Notes: a model not told the origin generated them from the sequence alone. A stretch of 64,000 nt of DNA from Haloprofundus halobius (GCF_020097835.1 NZ_CP083666.1:620001-684000); one strand, 5' to 3'; positions 27,958-37,251 are shown, counted from the stretch's first letter. Made by a program: numbers and translations.

Positions 27958-28078
27958 GCGACGTGAGTCGGGCGGTGGTGTTCGTCGGGCTCTAATCAAC
28001 TGACGAGAACGTCGGGACACGGTATCTATCCGGAGCGGGATAGAAATATTCACACCCGCGAACGCTGACTATTCTACA

Positions 28079-28507
28079 ATGACGTTGGTTGTCGTCCCGG
28101 TTCGGTATCCGCTGACCAGCCACTCGAAGGCGACGTTGGGCGAAGCGGTTCGCATCGCCGACGAACGAGACGCCGAGTTGACCGTCCTCCACGTGAACCT
28201 CTACCAGAACGGCGAGAACGTCTCCCGGGCGGAGCTGAAACGGGCCGCGCAGACCGAGTTCGGACGGCTTCCGCGTGCGCGGTACGTCATCCGCCGCGGC
28301 TTTCTCGTCGAGGAGACGATTCTCGAAGAAGTCGCCGCCGAAGGCGCGGACATCGTCGTCATCGGGTCGAAACAGGCGGGGCGCTGGCGGCGGATGCTCC
28401 GCAAGTTCCTCGACGATCCGGACATCGAGGCGTATCTCCGCGGGAAACTCGACTGTACGGTCATCACCGTCCGGGCCGACGGCGAGACGAGTACGATAAA
28501 CGGCTGA
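28079..28507 (+). CDS. UspA-family protein without the ATP-binding signature
   Basis: 142 residues. MTLVVVPVRYPLTSHSKATLGEAVRIADERDAELTVLHVN is a Usp-type N-terminus and EEVAAEGADIVVIGSKQAGRW the later strand. The glycine-rich ATP consensus seen in the UspA at 4943-5398 is absent (GSKQAGRWRRMLRKFLDDPD instead), so it is probably a non-ATP-binding Usp. A TATA-like GAAATATTCAC lies about 26-36 bp upstream of the ATG. Convergent with the DUF63 gene. Confidence 0.8.
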   Translation: MTLVVVPVRYPLTSHSKATLGEAVRIADERDAELTVLHVNLYQNGENVSRAELKRAAQTEFGRLPRARYVIRRGFLVEETILEEVAAEGADIVVIGSKQAGRWRRMLRKFLDDPDIEAYLRGKLDCTVITVRADGETSTING

Positions 28508-28529
28508 GAGGAACGGTCGACGGAACGCC

Positions 28530-29672
28530 TCAGATGCCGAACGTCGCCCGGAGCATGTCGCGAGTGCCGGGGCCGAGTCCGACCGCGAGCGCCGCGACGA
28601 GAAGCAGTATCGCGTAACGCGGACTCTCCTCGAATATCTCCGGTTCGAAGATCCAGATGATGAAGACGGCGGCCGCGAGTTTCACGAGCAGGAACGGCCA
28701 CGCGTCGCCGGTCACCGCCAGCACCGACGCCGGGAGCACCGTCGAGGTGATGTCGACGATACCGGCGTTCACCGGATGCTTCGGCACGAGGTTCGGCCCC
28801 GCGCCGAGCGCCGGCATCCAGTCGAGGCCGACGACGTTGGCGACGCCGTCGAGGGCGTGCCCCCAGATGAGCAACAGACCGACGTGGGCGGTGCCCGCGT
28901 TGAGTTCGGGTCTGTACGTCTCGACGAGCCACCACGTGACGGCGGTGACGACGGTGGTCGCGACGAGCATCACGGTGATGACCTGCGGGTAGAACGCGAC
29001 GTACGTCGTCGTCGTCGCGAGGTAGCCGAGATACGCGAGCGTCACCGCGAGGACGACCGTTCCGATGGCCGCCAGCGGCCGGTAGAACTCCTCGAACACG
29101 CCACGCCGCGAGAGCGTCACCGTGACGACGACGGCGGCGAGCGTGACGAAGAAGACGGTGAAGTAGATGAAGGGGCTGATGATGAGCGCGCTCCACGGGA
29201 ACGGGATGGCGGGTTCGACGCCCGCGCGAATCGCCGCGATACCCGAGTCCTCGACGACGCGGAGCGCCCCGCCGAACAGCATGAACGGGAACAGCGCGTA
29301 GAAGAACTTGCGACTCGTGCCGATGTTCAGGCGGCGAAGAAGCAAGACGACGCCACCGAGCATCAGGAGGAGGGTGACGACGTAGCCGGCCTCGGAGACG
29401 AGCGTGTAGCCGGGACGGGCGACGTAGCCGGTCGCGGACTGGCACGCCGCCGCACTATCGAGGAGCGTCGTCGTTCCGTCGGTGCGGACGGCGCACGTCG
29501 CGCCCTCGCCGTCGGCGACGACCGGACCCCAGAAGTAGCGCCAGAGGAAGCCGTCGTAGACGATTCGGGGGAAGAGAAGCGACCCCCCGACGAGTGCGGC
29601 GACGAGCGCGGCCATCGCCGCGAGCCACGTCCGCTCGGGGTCCGCCTCAACGCGTTCTGCGACCGTTGCCAT
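28530..29672 (-). CDS. DUF63 family polytopic membrane protein
   Basis: 380 residues with about eight to nine membrane helices, start at [16 protein letters not shown]; the frame extends upstream but only as Arg-rich shadow. [31 protein letters not shown] and [19 protein letters not shown] are typical of archaeal DUF63, a conserved family of unknown function. It lies on the minus strand, 96 bp past the Lrp regulator gene, which might be co-transcribed. Confidence 0.85.
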   Translation of the reverse strand: MATVAERVEADPERTWLAAMAALVAALVGGSLLFPRIVYDGFLWRYFWGPVVADGEGATCAVRTDGTTTLLDSAAACQSATGYVARPGYTLVSEAGYVVTLLLMLGGVVLLLRRLNIGTSRKFFYALFPFMLFGGALRVVEDSGIAAIRAGVEPAIPFPWSALIISPFIYFTVFFVTLAAVVVTVTLSRRGVFEEFYRPLAAIGTVVLAVTLAYLGYLATTTTYVAFYPQVITVMLVATTVVTAVTWWLVETYRPELNAGTAHVGLLLIWGHALDGVANVVGLDWMPALGAGPNLVPKHPVNAGIVDITSTVLPASVLAVTGDAWPFLLVKLAAAVFIIWIFEPEIFEESPRYAILLLVAALAVGLGPGTRDMLRATFGI

Positions 29673-29767
29673 ACCCGAACTGCCGGAGTGGCGGATGTTG
29701 AGGGTTCCGGTCTCGGGCGTCCGCGGCGGACGCCCGTGCTCCTCGATGGGCTGGTCGATCCGGGCGT

Positions 29768-30217
29768 TCAGACCGAGAGTCCCGCTCGCTCGTACTCGGT
29801 CCCGAGGATGACCATCGTCTGCGACCGCGAGAAGCCGTCCATCGCCGCGATGTGGTCGAACATCAGTTCGCGCAGGCCTTCGGTGTCGGCGGCGAACACG
29901 CGGAGCATCACGTCCCACTCGCCCGTCGTCAGGTAGATCTCCTTGACCGCTTCGAGTTCCTGCAGTCGCTCCAGCGCCTCCGCCTCGTGGCCCTGTTCGA
30001 CACGGAGTCCGACCAGCGCCGACGTGCCGTACCCCACCGCCTTCGGGTCGACTTTGGCGTGGTATCCCTCGATGACGCCGGCGTTCTCCATCCGGCCGAC
30101 CCGGTCGTGGACGGTCGCACTCGACATGTCGATTCTGCGTGCGATTTCGCTGAAGGGGGTGCGGGCGTCCTCCTGGAGAATGCGGAGAATCGACCGGTCC
30201 GTCTCGTCGAGTTCCAT
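29768..30217 (-). CDS. Lrp/AsnC family transcriptional regulator
   Basis: 149 residues. [49 protein letters not shown] is the winged helix-turn-helix; residues 65-140 form the RAM ligand-binding domain ([34 protein letters not shown]). It should bind DNA as dimer or higher oligomer and respond to an amino acid or related small molecule. The ligand and targets are not predictable. The gene is 84 bp from the IMPase gene end, same strand. Confidence 0.92.
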   Translation of the reverse strand: MELDETDRSILRILQEDARTPFSEIARRIDMSSATVHDRVGRMENAGVIEGYHAKVDPKAVGYGTSALVGLRVEQGHEAEALERLQELEAVKEIYLTTGEWDVMLRVFAADTEGLRELMFDHIAAMDGFSRSQTMVILGTEYERAGLSV

Positions 30218-30300
30218 GCGCGCACCTGGTGGTCCCGCGACTTTTGCCTACCGAATCGTGCAACTCGGCGACGAGACGCTCCGTTTCCCCGGAGAATCGC

Positions 30301-31152
30301 TCACTCGTTCAGTTTTTCGATGCCGCGGGCGGCGGCGAGCACCTCGTCGTGGACCGCGCCGTTGGAGGCGACGAGTCCCTTCGAGTCGTGTCGCCAGCGG
30401 TCGCCCTCCAAGTCGGTGACCGTGCCGCCTGCACGCCGAACCATGTACACGCCGGCGACGGTGTCCCACGGGTTCGTCACGATGTTGGTGATCGCCCCCT
30501 CCAGGGAGCCATCGGCGACCATCGCCAACACGGCCTGCGCACAGCCGACTCGGCGCATGTCGCCGAACCGCTCGACGATTTCGCGGGTCGCGGCCGCGTA
30601 CTCGTCGCGGTGGTCGAAGTCCCACCAGACGGTGGGAACGACGGTACTCTTTTCGGGGTCGGTCTCGGCGCTGACCGTGACTTCGTGGCCGTTCCGATAG
30701 ACGGCGTCGGCGTCGGCGACGTAGGTGTCACCCAATGCAGGAAGGGCGCTCGCGGCCGCGACGGGGTCGCCGTCGCGGACGGCGGCGACGGCCGTCGCCC
30801 AGACGCGGATGTTCCGGACGTAGTTGTTCGTCCCGTCGATTGGGTCGACGACCCACGCGTCGCCGTCGTCGGGGACGGATTTCAGCGCGTCGTCTGCTCG
30901 GCCTCGCCCGCTCGCTTCTTCCGTAGCGCGTGGCGCTACGCTCTCCTCGCCGACCAGCGCGTCCTCCGGAAACGCGTCGGCGATGACGTCGGCGACGCGG
31001 GCCTGCGCGTCCCTGTCGGCCTGCGTCACTACGTCGGTCTTGCCGTCTTTCGTCTGCACGTCGATTCCACGTCGGAAGCGGTCGAACGCGACTGCTGCGC
31101 CCGCCTCGGCGGCGCGCACAGCGACTGCCGCGCGGAGTGAAACGTCTGCCAT
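30301..31152 (-). CDS. Inositol monophosphatase-family phosphatase with an in-frame palindromic insertion
   Basis: 283 residues from [18 protein letters not shown]. Metal and catalytic motifs: [32 protein letters not shown] and [17 protein letters not shown], typical of IMPase/fructose-bisphosphatase-type enzymes of haloarchaea. Between the metal-binding GEE and WVVDP there are 29 residues where E. coli SuhB has about 12. The excess ([15 protein letters not shown]) coincides with a perfect hairpin in the DNA. The addition is next to the active-site loop and could alter activity. Likely substrates are inositol phosphates or fructose-1,6-bisphosphate. Confidence 0.9.
   Translation of the reverse strand: MADVSLRAAVAVRAAEAGAAVAFDRFRRGIDVQTKDGKTDVVTQADRDAQARVADVIADAFPEDALVGEESVAPRATEEASGRGRADDALKSVPDDGDAWVVDPIDGTNNYVRNIRVWATAVAAVRDGDPVAAASALPALGDTYVADADAVYRNGHEVTVSAETDPEKSTVVPTVWWDFDHRDEYAAATREIVERFGDMRRVGCAQAVLAMVADGSLEGAITNIVTNPWDTVAGVYMVRRAGGTVTDLEGDRWRHDSKGLVASNGAVHDEVLAAARGIEKLNE
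30922..30940. repeat. Hairpin inside the IMPase-family gene
   Basis: CGTAGCGC-GTG-GCGCTACG, perfect 8-bp stem with a 3-nt loop, within the coding sequence and coincident with the extra protein segment VAPRATEE. Size and shape match the hairpins in hisD, the DUF309 gene and the intergenic arrays. Confidence 0.7.
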
Positions 31153-31682
31153 TGGTAGGTCGGCGGCCGACCACACCGAATAGGCGTCGGTTTGGCTGTG
31201 CGATGTGGAAACGGCGCGTGGGCGGCGCGTGTTCGATACGGGAAAACGGGTTGCGGCGACGCGAACGCTCGGCGTCGCGGTGTACGAAGAAGCGAGAATC
31301 ACAAATTGGACTCGGACGGGAGACGTTTTCAACCGCCCTAACGGCCCATCCGACTTTCGTCGGTTTCGCGAACGCCGTTTTCACGTCGTCCGTTACTTGA
31401 CCTTTTTCCGACCTCGTACGGTCGAATGCGGGCGGGGTCGGTTCTCCTGCGACGCGTTGACCTCGATTTCCTCTTACGAATCTCTCGGTGTTTACGTCTG
31501 ACCGCGTCCGGTGTGTACGGAGGCGGTCGTCCGGTGTGTCCTTGCGACCCTCGCAGTATGTTGTATGCTACCTACCATCATGAATCTTTTCCCACGGGGA
31601 GAGATACGTCGCCGTCGCGCTGTCGATATTCGGTCCCCGTCGCCACGGAGATTCATGTACCGCGGGGGCGTATCGGCGGCCG
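31153..31682. other. Intergenic region between divergent IMPase and HARP genes
   Basis: About 530 bp. Small open frames on both strands are Arg/Ser-rich and lack haloarchaeal composition, so none is called. The right part is AT-richer and contains TTGTATGCTACC near 31562, close to a motif also seen ahead of the PrkA genes (TATGTATGCTACTG near 36940); this may be promoter sequence. No RNA gene recognised. Confidence 0.4.
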
Positions 31683-32306
31683 ATGGCCGACTACCCGCTG
31701 AAACAGCGGTTCGTCCTCGACACGTCGCTGTTTCTCACCGACGAGATACGCCGGGAGGGCGAGACGATGGAGGAGGCGCTGGGGCGACTGCTCGACACGC
31801 TGGCGCTCGCGAAACTCCGACTGAACATCTCCTGTTACATGCCGCCGTCGGTCCACGACGAGCTGATGGGCATCCTCCGGAGTCGGGGTATCGGCGAGGA
31901 GACGACGGCGCAACTCAACACGTGGGTCATCCGCAAACACCCCTCCCGATTCGAGGTGATGATTCCGGCCGAGGTCGTCTCACGGTTCATGCGCGAGATG
32001 AGTTCGCGCGTCGACGCGGGCCTGCGCGTCGCCGAGGAGGCGGTTCGAGACGCCGCGGAGGCGGGCATCGCCGACGACGCCGTCTCGGACCTCCGCCGCG
32101 ACTACCGCCAGACGCTGCGCCGCGGCGTCGTCGACTCGCAGGAAGATTTCGACCTCCTGATTCTCGCGCGCGAACTCGACGCGGGTGTCGTCACCGAGGA
32201 CACCGGCATCGTCGACTGGACGGAGGATTTCGGCCTGCGCTACCTCCGCGGGCGCGACTTCCCGAACCTCCTGAACGCGTACCTCGATGCCAGTTTCGAC
32301 GCTTGA
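31683..32306 (+). CDS. HARP-type protein-only RNase P (RNA ligase partner / UPF0278 family)
   Basis: 207 residues. [19 protein letters not shown] is the first acidic strand of a PIN-like metallonuclease. A helical middle follows (residues 60-150), then [40 protein letters not shown] with the remaining conserved Asp residues. This is the HARP (Homolog of Aquifex RNase P) family, known from haloarchaea such as Haloferax volcanii, where it can cleave pre-tRNA 5' leaders but is not essential beside RNA-based RNase P. It probably supports tRNA processing in the cytoplasm. Confidence 0.85.
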   Translation: MADYPLKQRFVLDTSLFLTDEIRREGETMEEALGRLLDTLALAKLRLNISCYMPPSVHDELMGILRSRGIGEETTAQLNTWVIRKHPSRFEVMIPAEVVSRFMREMSSRVDAGLRVAEEAVRDAAEAGIADDAVSDLRRDYRQTLRRGVVDSQEDFDLLILARELDAGVVTEDTGIVDWTEDFGLRYLRGRDFPNLLNAYLDASFDA

Positions 32307-32390
32307 GCGGCCGAGAGACGGCCGTGATGATTGATTAACTCGATTCCGAAATAGAGTAACTTTATGGCCGTCGAGGTAGAACACGTTCCC

Positions 32391-32663
32391 ATGCGCCCAG
32401 AAACTGCCGCTCGACAACTCACGTACATCGCCGACACGCGCTACGACGAGGATAGTGCCAGTCACTGGGAAGAGTACGCGTACGCCGACGTGTTCGAGTA
32501 CGTCTACGAGAACGGCGAACGACAGCACATGACCGACCTGGTCGCTCGAATCGGCGACGAACTCCGCGACGGCTACCGACCCACCTCCGACGACGCGCAG
32601 ATGTTTGCAGACAGCCTCATGACCGAGGGTGGGCGGCCGCTGACCGACGGCGGCAAGAAGTGA
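32391..32663 (+). CDS. Hypothetical acidic protein, 90 aa
   Basis: The start is set at the ATG giving MRPETAARQLTYIADTRYDED because a TATA-like AACTTTATGG lies about 25-34 bp upstream, as for a leaderless gene; an in-frame ATG nine codons earlier would overlap that element. The product is acidic, soluble and helical (YADVFEYVYENGERQHMTDLVARIGDEL), ending in a Gly/Lys tail. I do not recognise the family. It stands 58 bp behind its HARP neighbour's stop, before the tRNA-Leu region. Confidence 0.6.
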   Translation: MRPETAARQLTYIADTRYDEDSASHWEEYAYADVFEYVYENGERQHMTDLVARIGDELRDGYRPTSDDAQMFADSLMTEGGRPLTDGGKK

Positions 32664-32866
32664 GTTTCGAGAGATAAGTTGGCGACGACGAGGCAGTAGC
32701 GTTTCCGCTTTTTCGGTGTTCAGTAGTTGTGTCGTGGTATCGCTAGCGATGAGGACGCGGCGATGGCGGGACAGCGAAGTCGCTCAGCGGTCGTGTTGGA
32801 TGAGAAGTTTTGCGAGGGAAGAGCGCTCCGAGAGCGGTCTTCCCGCACTACGCCCGGTGAGGACGG

Positions 32867-32930
32867 TAGTGCGAGGGGAGGGATTTGAACTACGTCCGGA
32901 CGCCGAGGCGACCGGTCTCATTCAAATCCC
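32867..32930 (-). repeat. Second copy of the tRNA-Leu tail with an inverted partial copy
   Basis: Positions 32867-32890 repeat 32974-32997 exactly (24 bp). In tRNA terms this is from G53 of the T-loop to three bases past the discriminator. An inverted partial copy follows: TTCAAATCCC at 32921-32930 is the reverse complement of GGGATTTGAA at 32880-32889. The block lies directly 3' of tRNA-Leu, so it looks like a tRNA-tail attachment-site duplicate. Confidence 0.8.
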
Positions 32931-32947
32931 CCCGTTGCGCACGTTCA

Positions 32948-32971
32948 CGCCGCCGCGTGAGTGCGGCGGCG
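32948..32971. repeat. Strong GC hairpin between the tRNA-Leu tail copies
   Basis: CGCCGCCGC (32948-32956) and GCGGCGGCG (32963-32971) form a perfect 9-bp stem with a 6-nt loop, ending 5 bp beyond the tRNA-Leu 3' end. It may terminate or process the tRNA transcript or belong to the duplicated element. Confidence 0.6.
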
Positions 32972-32976
32972 ATTAG

Positions 32977-33060
32977 TGCGAGGGGAGGGATTTGAACCCA
33001 CGGACCTCTACAGGAGCGGATCTTGAGTCCGCCGCCGTTTCCGGGCTTGGCTACCCTCGC
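32977..33060 (-). tRNA. tRNA-Leu (anticodon CAA)
   Basis: 84 nt on the minus strand including discriminator A. Acceptor GCGAGGG pairs with CCCTCGC; anticodon stem GCGGA/TCCGC encloses the loop CTCAAGA, giving CAA. A long variable arm (TCCTGTAGAGGTCC region) marks a type II tRNA. The T-loop is TTCAAAT. One irregularity: the T-stem GTGGG/CCCTC has a U-U mismatch at the second pair (50-64). The 3' strand of that stem lies inside the 24-nt tail that is duplicated downstream, which could mean the tail was exchanged. Confidence 0.9.
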
Positions 33061-33193
33061 ACGCAGTTTTCGGTGGAACCTCGGGACGCTAAAACGTTCC
33101 GGAAACCGTGGCACACTCTCAGTCCATACGGGTTCGAGAACGGATGGCAAGCGTCCGAAACAACTACGCGTTCACCGAAACCATCCCGGAACC

Positions 33194-34219
33194 GTGACGA
33201 CGATTTCGGCGGATGCGCGAGAGCGAATCGAGGCGGCGCTCCGCGAACTCGAAACGGAACACGAGATATCGGTCGTGCTCGCGGTCGCCCGCGGGAGTCA
33301 CGCGTGGGGCCTCGACTCGCCCGAGAGCGACTACGACGTCGGTGTCGTCTACGCACCGAACGACCTCCGGACAGGCTTTCACCTCTCTGCACCGCGCGAC
33401 ACCGTCGAACGGAAATTCGGCTCCGATATCGAGGTTTCGGGGTGGAACGTCACCAAGTTTGCGAGGCTCCTCTCGCAGTCGAACGACGGAGCCATCGACA
33501 CGCTCCGGAGTCCGATTCGGTATCGCGAGCGCTTCGACGCCGACGCGCTCCGCGAGTACGTCGAGGCGACCTACAATCCCGTGGAACTCTACTACTGCTA
33601 CCGGGGCATCGCGAAGTCGAACTACCGAAAGTACCTCTCGTGGCACCTCACCGACAGCGAGAAGCAGTTGTACCCGATCGTGGAACGGACCGCCGACGAG
33701 TACGTCGTCCGGAGTCGCGAAAGCGACGGGCAGTTTTCGATTCCACGTCACCTCGTCGACAGCGGAAAGCCGGTGCGCATCCCCGCCGAACACGTCGAAC
33801 CGGAATCGACGAGCGAAGCAGCGCAGCCACCGCACGAGTTCGTCGAGCGAGCCGTCCAGTCGACGAAGACAAGACGGACGGTGAAGCGAAATCTCGCGGT
33901 GCTCGTCGCGGTGATGGACGCCCGGTTTCTCCTCGCGACGGGCGAGGCGGGCGCGCACGAACTGCCGCACGTCGACTTCCCGACGTTCCTCGCCGAGCAA
34001 GCGCCGAGCGTCTTCGACGACGACGTGCTCGCGCTGGCCGAGGAGCTGGTCGAGCGAAAGCGTCGCTGGGACAACGGAGAAATCGGCGACCGAATCGGCT
34101 ACGAGACGGCGACGCTCCCCGAAGCAATCGACTACGAGACGCACACTCGTCCCGGTCCGGACGAGGCGACGTTAGACGAGTTTATCGACGAGATGCTCGA
34201 CGCTGCGGCGGAGTCGTAG
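33194..34219 (+). CDS. Nucleotidyltransferase-domain protein (YcgL/COG3541-like)
   Basis: GTG start, 341 residues. [22 protein letters not shown] is the minimal nucleotidyltransferase active site (G-S then D-x-D). The following [23 protein letters not shown] and [19 protein letters not shown] fit the predicted-nucleotidyltransferase COG3541 group, members of which occur in phages and bacteria and have unknown substrates. The C-terminal half is helical and acidic. The gene starts 134 bp past tRNA-Leu and is divergent from it, the kind of position where tRNA-linked acquisition is common, though base composition is like the neighbours. Confidence 0.82.
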   Translation: MTTISADARERIEAALRELETEHEISVVLAVARGSHAWGLDSPESDYDVGVVYAPNDLRTGFHLSAPRDTVERKFGSDIEVSGWNVTKFARLLSQSNDGAIDTLRSPIRYRERFDADALREYVEATYNPVELYYCYRGIAKSNYRKYLSWHLTDSEKQLYPIVERTADEYVVRSRESDGQFSIPRHLVDSGKPVRIPAEHVEPESTSEAAQPPHEFVERAVQSTKTRRTVKRNLAVLVAVMDARFLLATGEAGAHELPHVDFPTFLAEQAPSVFDDDVLALAEELVERKRRWDNGEIGDRIGYETATLPEAIDYETHTRPGPDEATLDEFIDEMLDAAAES

Positions 34220-34287
34220 CGCCGAGCGAGTCGGACCCGGTTTCGGACCACCGATGCAGTTACGGGTCTCGACGCGGACCACCGACT

Positions 34288-34821
34288 ATGGACGAACACA
34301 CCCGGGATCCGAGCGTGGCCCCGCCGCTCGGCGACCCGACCGGGTGGCGCGCGGACAACCGGTGGGAACACGCCACGCTCCGCCGCGCCGTCGAACACGG
34401 GATTCGACTGTTCAACGCCGGCGAGTTCCACGAGAGCCACGACTGCTTCGAGGACGAGTGGTACAACTACGGTAGCGGCACGACCGAGAGCGCCTTCCTT
34501 CACGGGATGGTGCAGGTCGCCGCAGGCACCTACAAACACTTCGACTTCGAGGATAGCGAGGCGCAAAGCGCCTCGGACTATCCGAGCGGTCAGAGACCGC
34601 GAGGAAACGACGCCGGGATGCGCTCGCTGTTTCGGACGGCGCTGCAGTATCTCCGCGGCGTCCCCGACGACTTCTACGGCGTCGACCTGCCCGAAATCCG
34701 TGAGACGATGCAGGCGGCGCTCTCGGACCCGACGGCGCTGGAGGGCTTTCGCATCAGCCTCGACGACCACCGACCGACCGCGTACGAAGCCGACTACGAG
34801 TACGCCGAGCGTCTCGACTGA
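34288..34821 (+). CDS. DUF309 family protein with an in-frame palindromic insertion
   Basis: 177 residues. [58 protein letters not shown] is the DUF309 helical core, with the conserved His-E-x2-HDxxE pattern. Where the next helix ([19 protein letters not shown]) should follow directly there is an additional stretch [18 protein letters not shown] of about 18 residues encoded by two hairpins (34551-34598). DUF309 function is unknown, though the His/Glu pattern suggests a metal site. It lies 68 bp after the nucleotidyltransferase gene. Confidence 0.85.
   Translation: MDEHTRDPSVAPPLGDPTGWRADNRWEHATLRRAVEHGIRLFNAGEFHESHDCFEDEWYNYGSGTTESAFLHGMVQVAAGTYKHFDFEDSEAQSASDYPSGQRPRGNDAGMRSLFRTALQYLRGVPDDFYGVDLPEIRETMQAALSDPTALEGFRISLDDHRPTAYEADYEYAERLD
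34551..34598. repeat. Two hairpins inside the DUF309 gene
   Basis: CGAGGCGC-AAA-GCGCCTCG (34557-34575) is a perfect 8-bp stem with a 3-nt loop; an outer GGATAG (34551) pairs with CTATCC (to 34583) after a 2-nt bulge. A second hairpin GCGGTC-AGA-GACCGC follows at about 34586-34600. The double hairpin has the same design as the hisD insertion and lies where the protein has its extra segment. Confidence 0.7.
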
Positions 34822-34910
34822 GCGCGACTCGCCTCGCTCGGCGTCGGTTCGGTGACAGCTTCCCGCGGAATCCTAAAGCGATATGAGCGACCGCTCCATT
34901 GTCCAGGTTC

Positions 34911-35714
34911 ATGCGAGTTCACCAACTGGGCGAGGGAACGCCCGAGGTCGCCGTCGTCGCCGGAATTCACGGCGACGAACCGTGCGGCCCGCTGGCCGTC
35001 GAACGCCTCCTCGCCGAAGAACCGACCGTCGAACGCCCCGTCAAGTTCGTCGTCGCCAACGAGGAGGCGCTCGAACGCGGCGTCCGCTTCATCGACGACG
35101 ACCTGAACCGCTCGTTTCCGGGTGCCGCCGACGCCGAGAGCCACGAGCGCCGCCTCGCCTACGACCTCGTCAACGAACTCCGCGATTGCACGGTGCTGGC
35201 GCTGCACTCCACGCAGTCGACGCCACGACCGTTCGCCGTCGTCGATTCGGTCGACGCCGTTGCGCGCGCCGTCTGTCCGCATCTCCCGGTCGACCTCCTC
35301 GTCGAGACCGCCGGCTTCGCGGAGGGGCGACTCATCGACCACGCTCACACCGTCGAAGTCGAGTGCGGCCTGCAGGGGAGCGACGAGGCCGCCGAGAACG
35401 CCTACGACCTGATTCGGGGCTTCCTCGCGGCGACGGGGGCGTTCCCGGCCCCCGAGAGCACCGACCGCCTCGACGCGGGGCAGAGCGACGAAGTGACCGT
35501 CTTCCAACTGGCCGACAAGATTCCGAAACCGCCCGCCGGCGAGTACGAGGTGTTCGCGACGAACTTCGAACCGGTCGAGGCGGGCGCTCGGTTCGCCACC
35601 TACGACGGCGAGGAACTCACCGCCGAAGTCGACTTCTACCCCGTGCTGCTCTCGCCGTACGGCTACCCCGACCTGTTCGGGTACACCGCCGAGAAGGCCG
35701 GGACGTTGGAGTGA
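34911..35714 (+). CDS. Succinylglutamate desuccinylase/aspartoacylase family protein (1)
   Basis: 267 residues from MRVHQLGEGTPEVAVVAGIHGDE; the ATG was chosen over a TTG four codons earlier. The zinc-site motif GIHGDEPCG supplies His and Glu, and TVLALHSTQSTPRPF the later His. DLNRSFPG is the substrate-binding Arg motif. The family hydrolyses N-acyl amino acids or similar amides with one zinc. A second, longer member lies at 51723-52748. Physiological substrate unknown. Confidence 0.87.
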   Translation: MRVHQLGEGTPEVAVVAGIHGDEPCGPLAVERLLAEEPTVERPVKFVVANEEALERGVRFIDDDLNRSFPGAADAESHERRLAYDLVNELRDCTVLALHSTQSTPRPFAVVDSVDAVARAVCPHLPVDLLVETAGFAEGRLIDHAHTVEVECGLQGSDEAAENAYDLIRGFLAATGAFPAPESTDRLDAGQSDEVTVFQLADKIPKPPAGEYEVFATNFEPVEAGARFATYDGEELTAEVDFYPVLLSPYGYPDLFGYTAEKAGTLE

Positions 35715-35757
35715 GAGCGATAGCGGACGACGCGGCGCGGACGCGCGGAAACGCGAT

Positions 35758-36207
35758 TCACTTCTCCTTCGGTTCCAACTCCACGAGCGTCAGCGACCGA
35801 TTGAGGTGACAGTAGTCGTGCGGCGGGTCGCCGACGATGGACTGGATGCGGTACTCCTCGTCGAAGTCGGCACCGTCGGGTTCGCAGAACTCGTGGCTCG
35901 GGCACTCGGTGTGCGGACACGGTCCCTGCAGACGGGCTTTGCTCCCGGCGTACGCGCCCTTCGAGGGGACGTTCGCCGGGACGGGCGCGGGTTCGACTTC
36001 GACGGCGCGGACGCCGCCGTCGTGGACGGCGCATTCGAGGGTCTGGGTGTTCTCGCGGACGTCGAGGACGCGGTAGCGCGTTCCCTCCGAAAGGTTCAGA
36101 CACTGCTTTCGGTACGGACAGCCCTCGCAGGCGGTGGACTCGCCGCCGTAGACGAACTCCCGGCCGGGGTCCGCCAGACGGGTCCCGATGAGCGTGACGG
36201 TCGACAT
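35758..36207 (-). CDS. UPF0179 family cysteine-rich protein
   Basis: 149 residues from MSTVTLIGTRLADPGREFVYGG. It is rich in Cys: CEGCPYRKQC, LECAVHDGG, CPHTECPSHEFCEP and DYCHLNRSL, suggesting a metal or Fe-S cofactor. UPF0179 is an archaeal family of unknown function found across methanogens and halophiles. An in-frame upstream extension was rejected as non-coding. Convergent with the aspartoacylase-like gene. Confidence 0.85.
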   Translation of the reverse strand: MSTVTLIGTRLADPGREFVYGGESTACEGCPYRKQCLNLSEGTRYRVLDVRENTQTLECAVHDGGVRAVEVEPAPVPANVPSKGAYAGSKARLQGPCPHTECPSHEFCEPDGADFDEEYRIQSIVGDPPHDYCHLNRSLTLVELEPKEK

Positions 36208-36298
36208 GAGCGGGCGTTTGACGGCCTCGGTGTTAAGCCTCGCGTCCAGCGGACGGAGGTCGTGACCGTCTCGGCTTCGAGACGGTCGCCGCGGTCGA

Positions 36299-36685
36299 TC
36301 AGCGGCCCCGTCCGGTGAGTTCGTCGAGTTTCTCGAAGTACGCCTCGCGTGGGACCTGATACTGTGACCGGTAGTCCACCTCGCCGTCGGCGAACCGCCT
36401 CGCACACTCGACCGCACCGTCGACCGCCGCCTCGCGCGAGTCGAACTCGGTCGTCTCGGCTTCGATTTCGGGCTCTAACAGGAGCGTCACGTGCCACGTG
36501 TCGGTCTCTATCTGCGAGGCTCCCGGCCGCCGCCTCCGAGAGCCGTTGCTGAGAAACACCGTCGGCATGCACGGAGCGGGGAACTGTTGACTGTCGAAGA
36601 CGTCTGGCCGATAGGCGAGAATCGCCCGGCTGCCGGGTTCGTCGTTCCAGACGGTCCACCCCTCGGGGAGAGTCTCGAAGCTCAT
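36299..36685 (-). CDS. DUF5820 family protein
   Basis: 128 residues. MSFETLPEGWTVWNDEPGSRAILAYRPDVFDSQQFPAPCMPTVFL is the typical opening of this haloarchaeal family. The middle holds an Arg-rich turn and the C-terminal half is acidic and helical (FDSREAAVDGAVECARRF). Soluble, no signal. Function unknown. It is 91 bp upstream of UPF0179 on the same strand. Confidence 0.8.
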   Translation of the reverse strand: MSFETLPEGWTVWNDEPGSRAILAYRPDVFDSQQFPAPCMPTVFLSNGSRRRRPGASQIETDTWHVTLLLEPEIEAETTEFDSREAAVDGAVECARRFADGEVDYRSQYQVPREAYFEKLDELTGRGR

Positions 36686-37251
36686 ACCCGGTTCTCGGTC
36701 GCCCGTCGGTTAAGCCGTCTCGTTCGTCGTCGCCGCGAACCGTCGACGCTCGGCCGACGCGCTCGACGCGCTCGATGGGGTCTTCTAGGCGGCCCCGTCG
36801 GTCGATTTTACCTTCGGAAAACGTGTGGAGGTACATAAATCTCTCTCGTGATAGGTTCGACGAATCACTCTCACCGCCGCCTCGTCTACCTGTTTCTCCG
36901 TTCCAATTCCGTGAACGAACCCGAAATTGGGAAAAGACTTATGTATGCTACTGACTCACACTCTAAATAGTCTCGGACAACTCCGAGGTGGATGCAGCTA
37001 CCACCCTCCACGCACCACTCGTCGAACGAGAGCCGTTCTATGTCGTCCGCTGCCGTCGATAATGTCGCCGTGCGCGAAGGAGGTGTGTCAAACAATGTCA
37101 TGGACAAACGGCCCCCGGTCACGACCGCCACACCCCTCGGCGCGAGCGACGCGTCGCCGTCCCGCACGTGGCGGGCGGCGGTCACCCGACGGGGTCTCCG
37201 TCCGCGACAGACGCCCGTCCGCAGACTACACGAGACTCCGTCAGTGATACA
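36686..37251 (+). promoter_or_regulatory. Long intergenic leader ahead of the PrkA operon
   Basis: A BRE/TATA-like GAAAAGACTTATGTATGC lies at 36931-36948, which would start transcription near 36970 and give a 5' leader of about 280 nt, unusually long for a haloarchaeon. A small open frame (36992-37255, 87 codons) crosses the leader and its TGA overlaps the prkA1 ATG as ATGA. Its Ser/Arg/Pro-rich composition makes a real protein doubtful, but translational coupling or a leader peptide is possible. Confidence 0.4.

Noticed and set aside
29066-29936. Acidic or Arg-rich frames opposite the DUF63 and Lrp genes
   Set aside because: They mirror real genes and carry no recognisable domain or start context.
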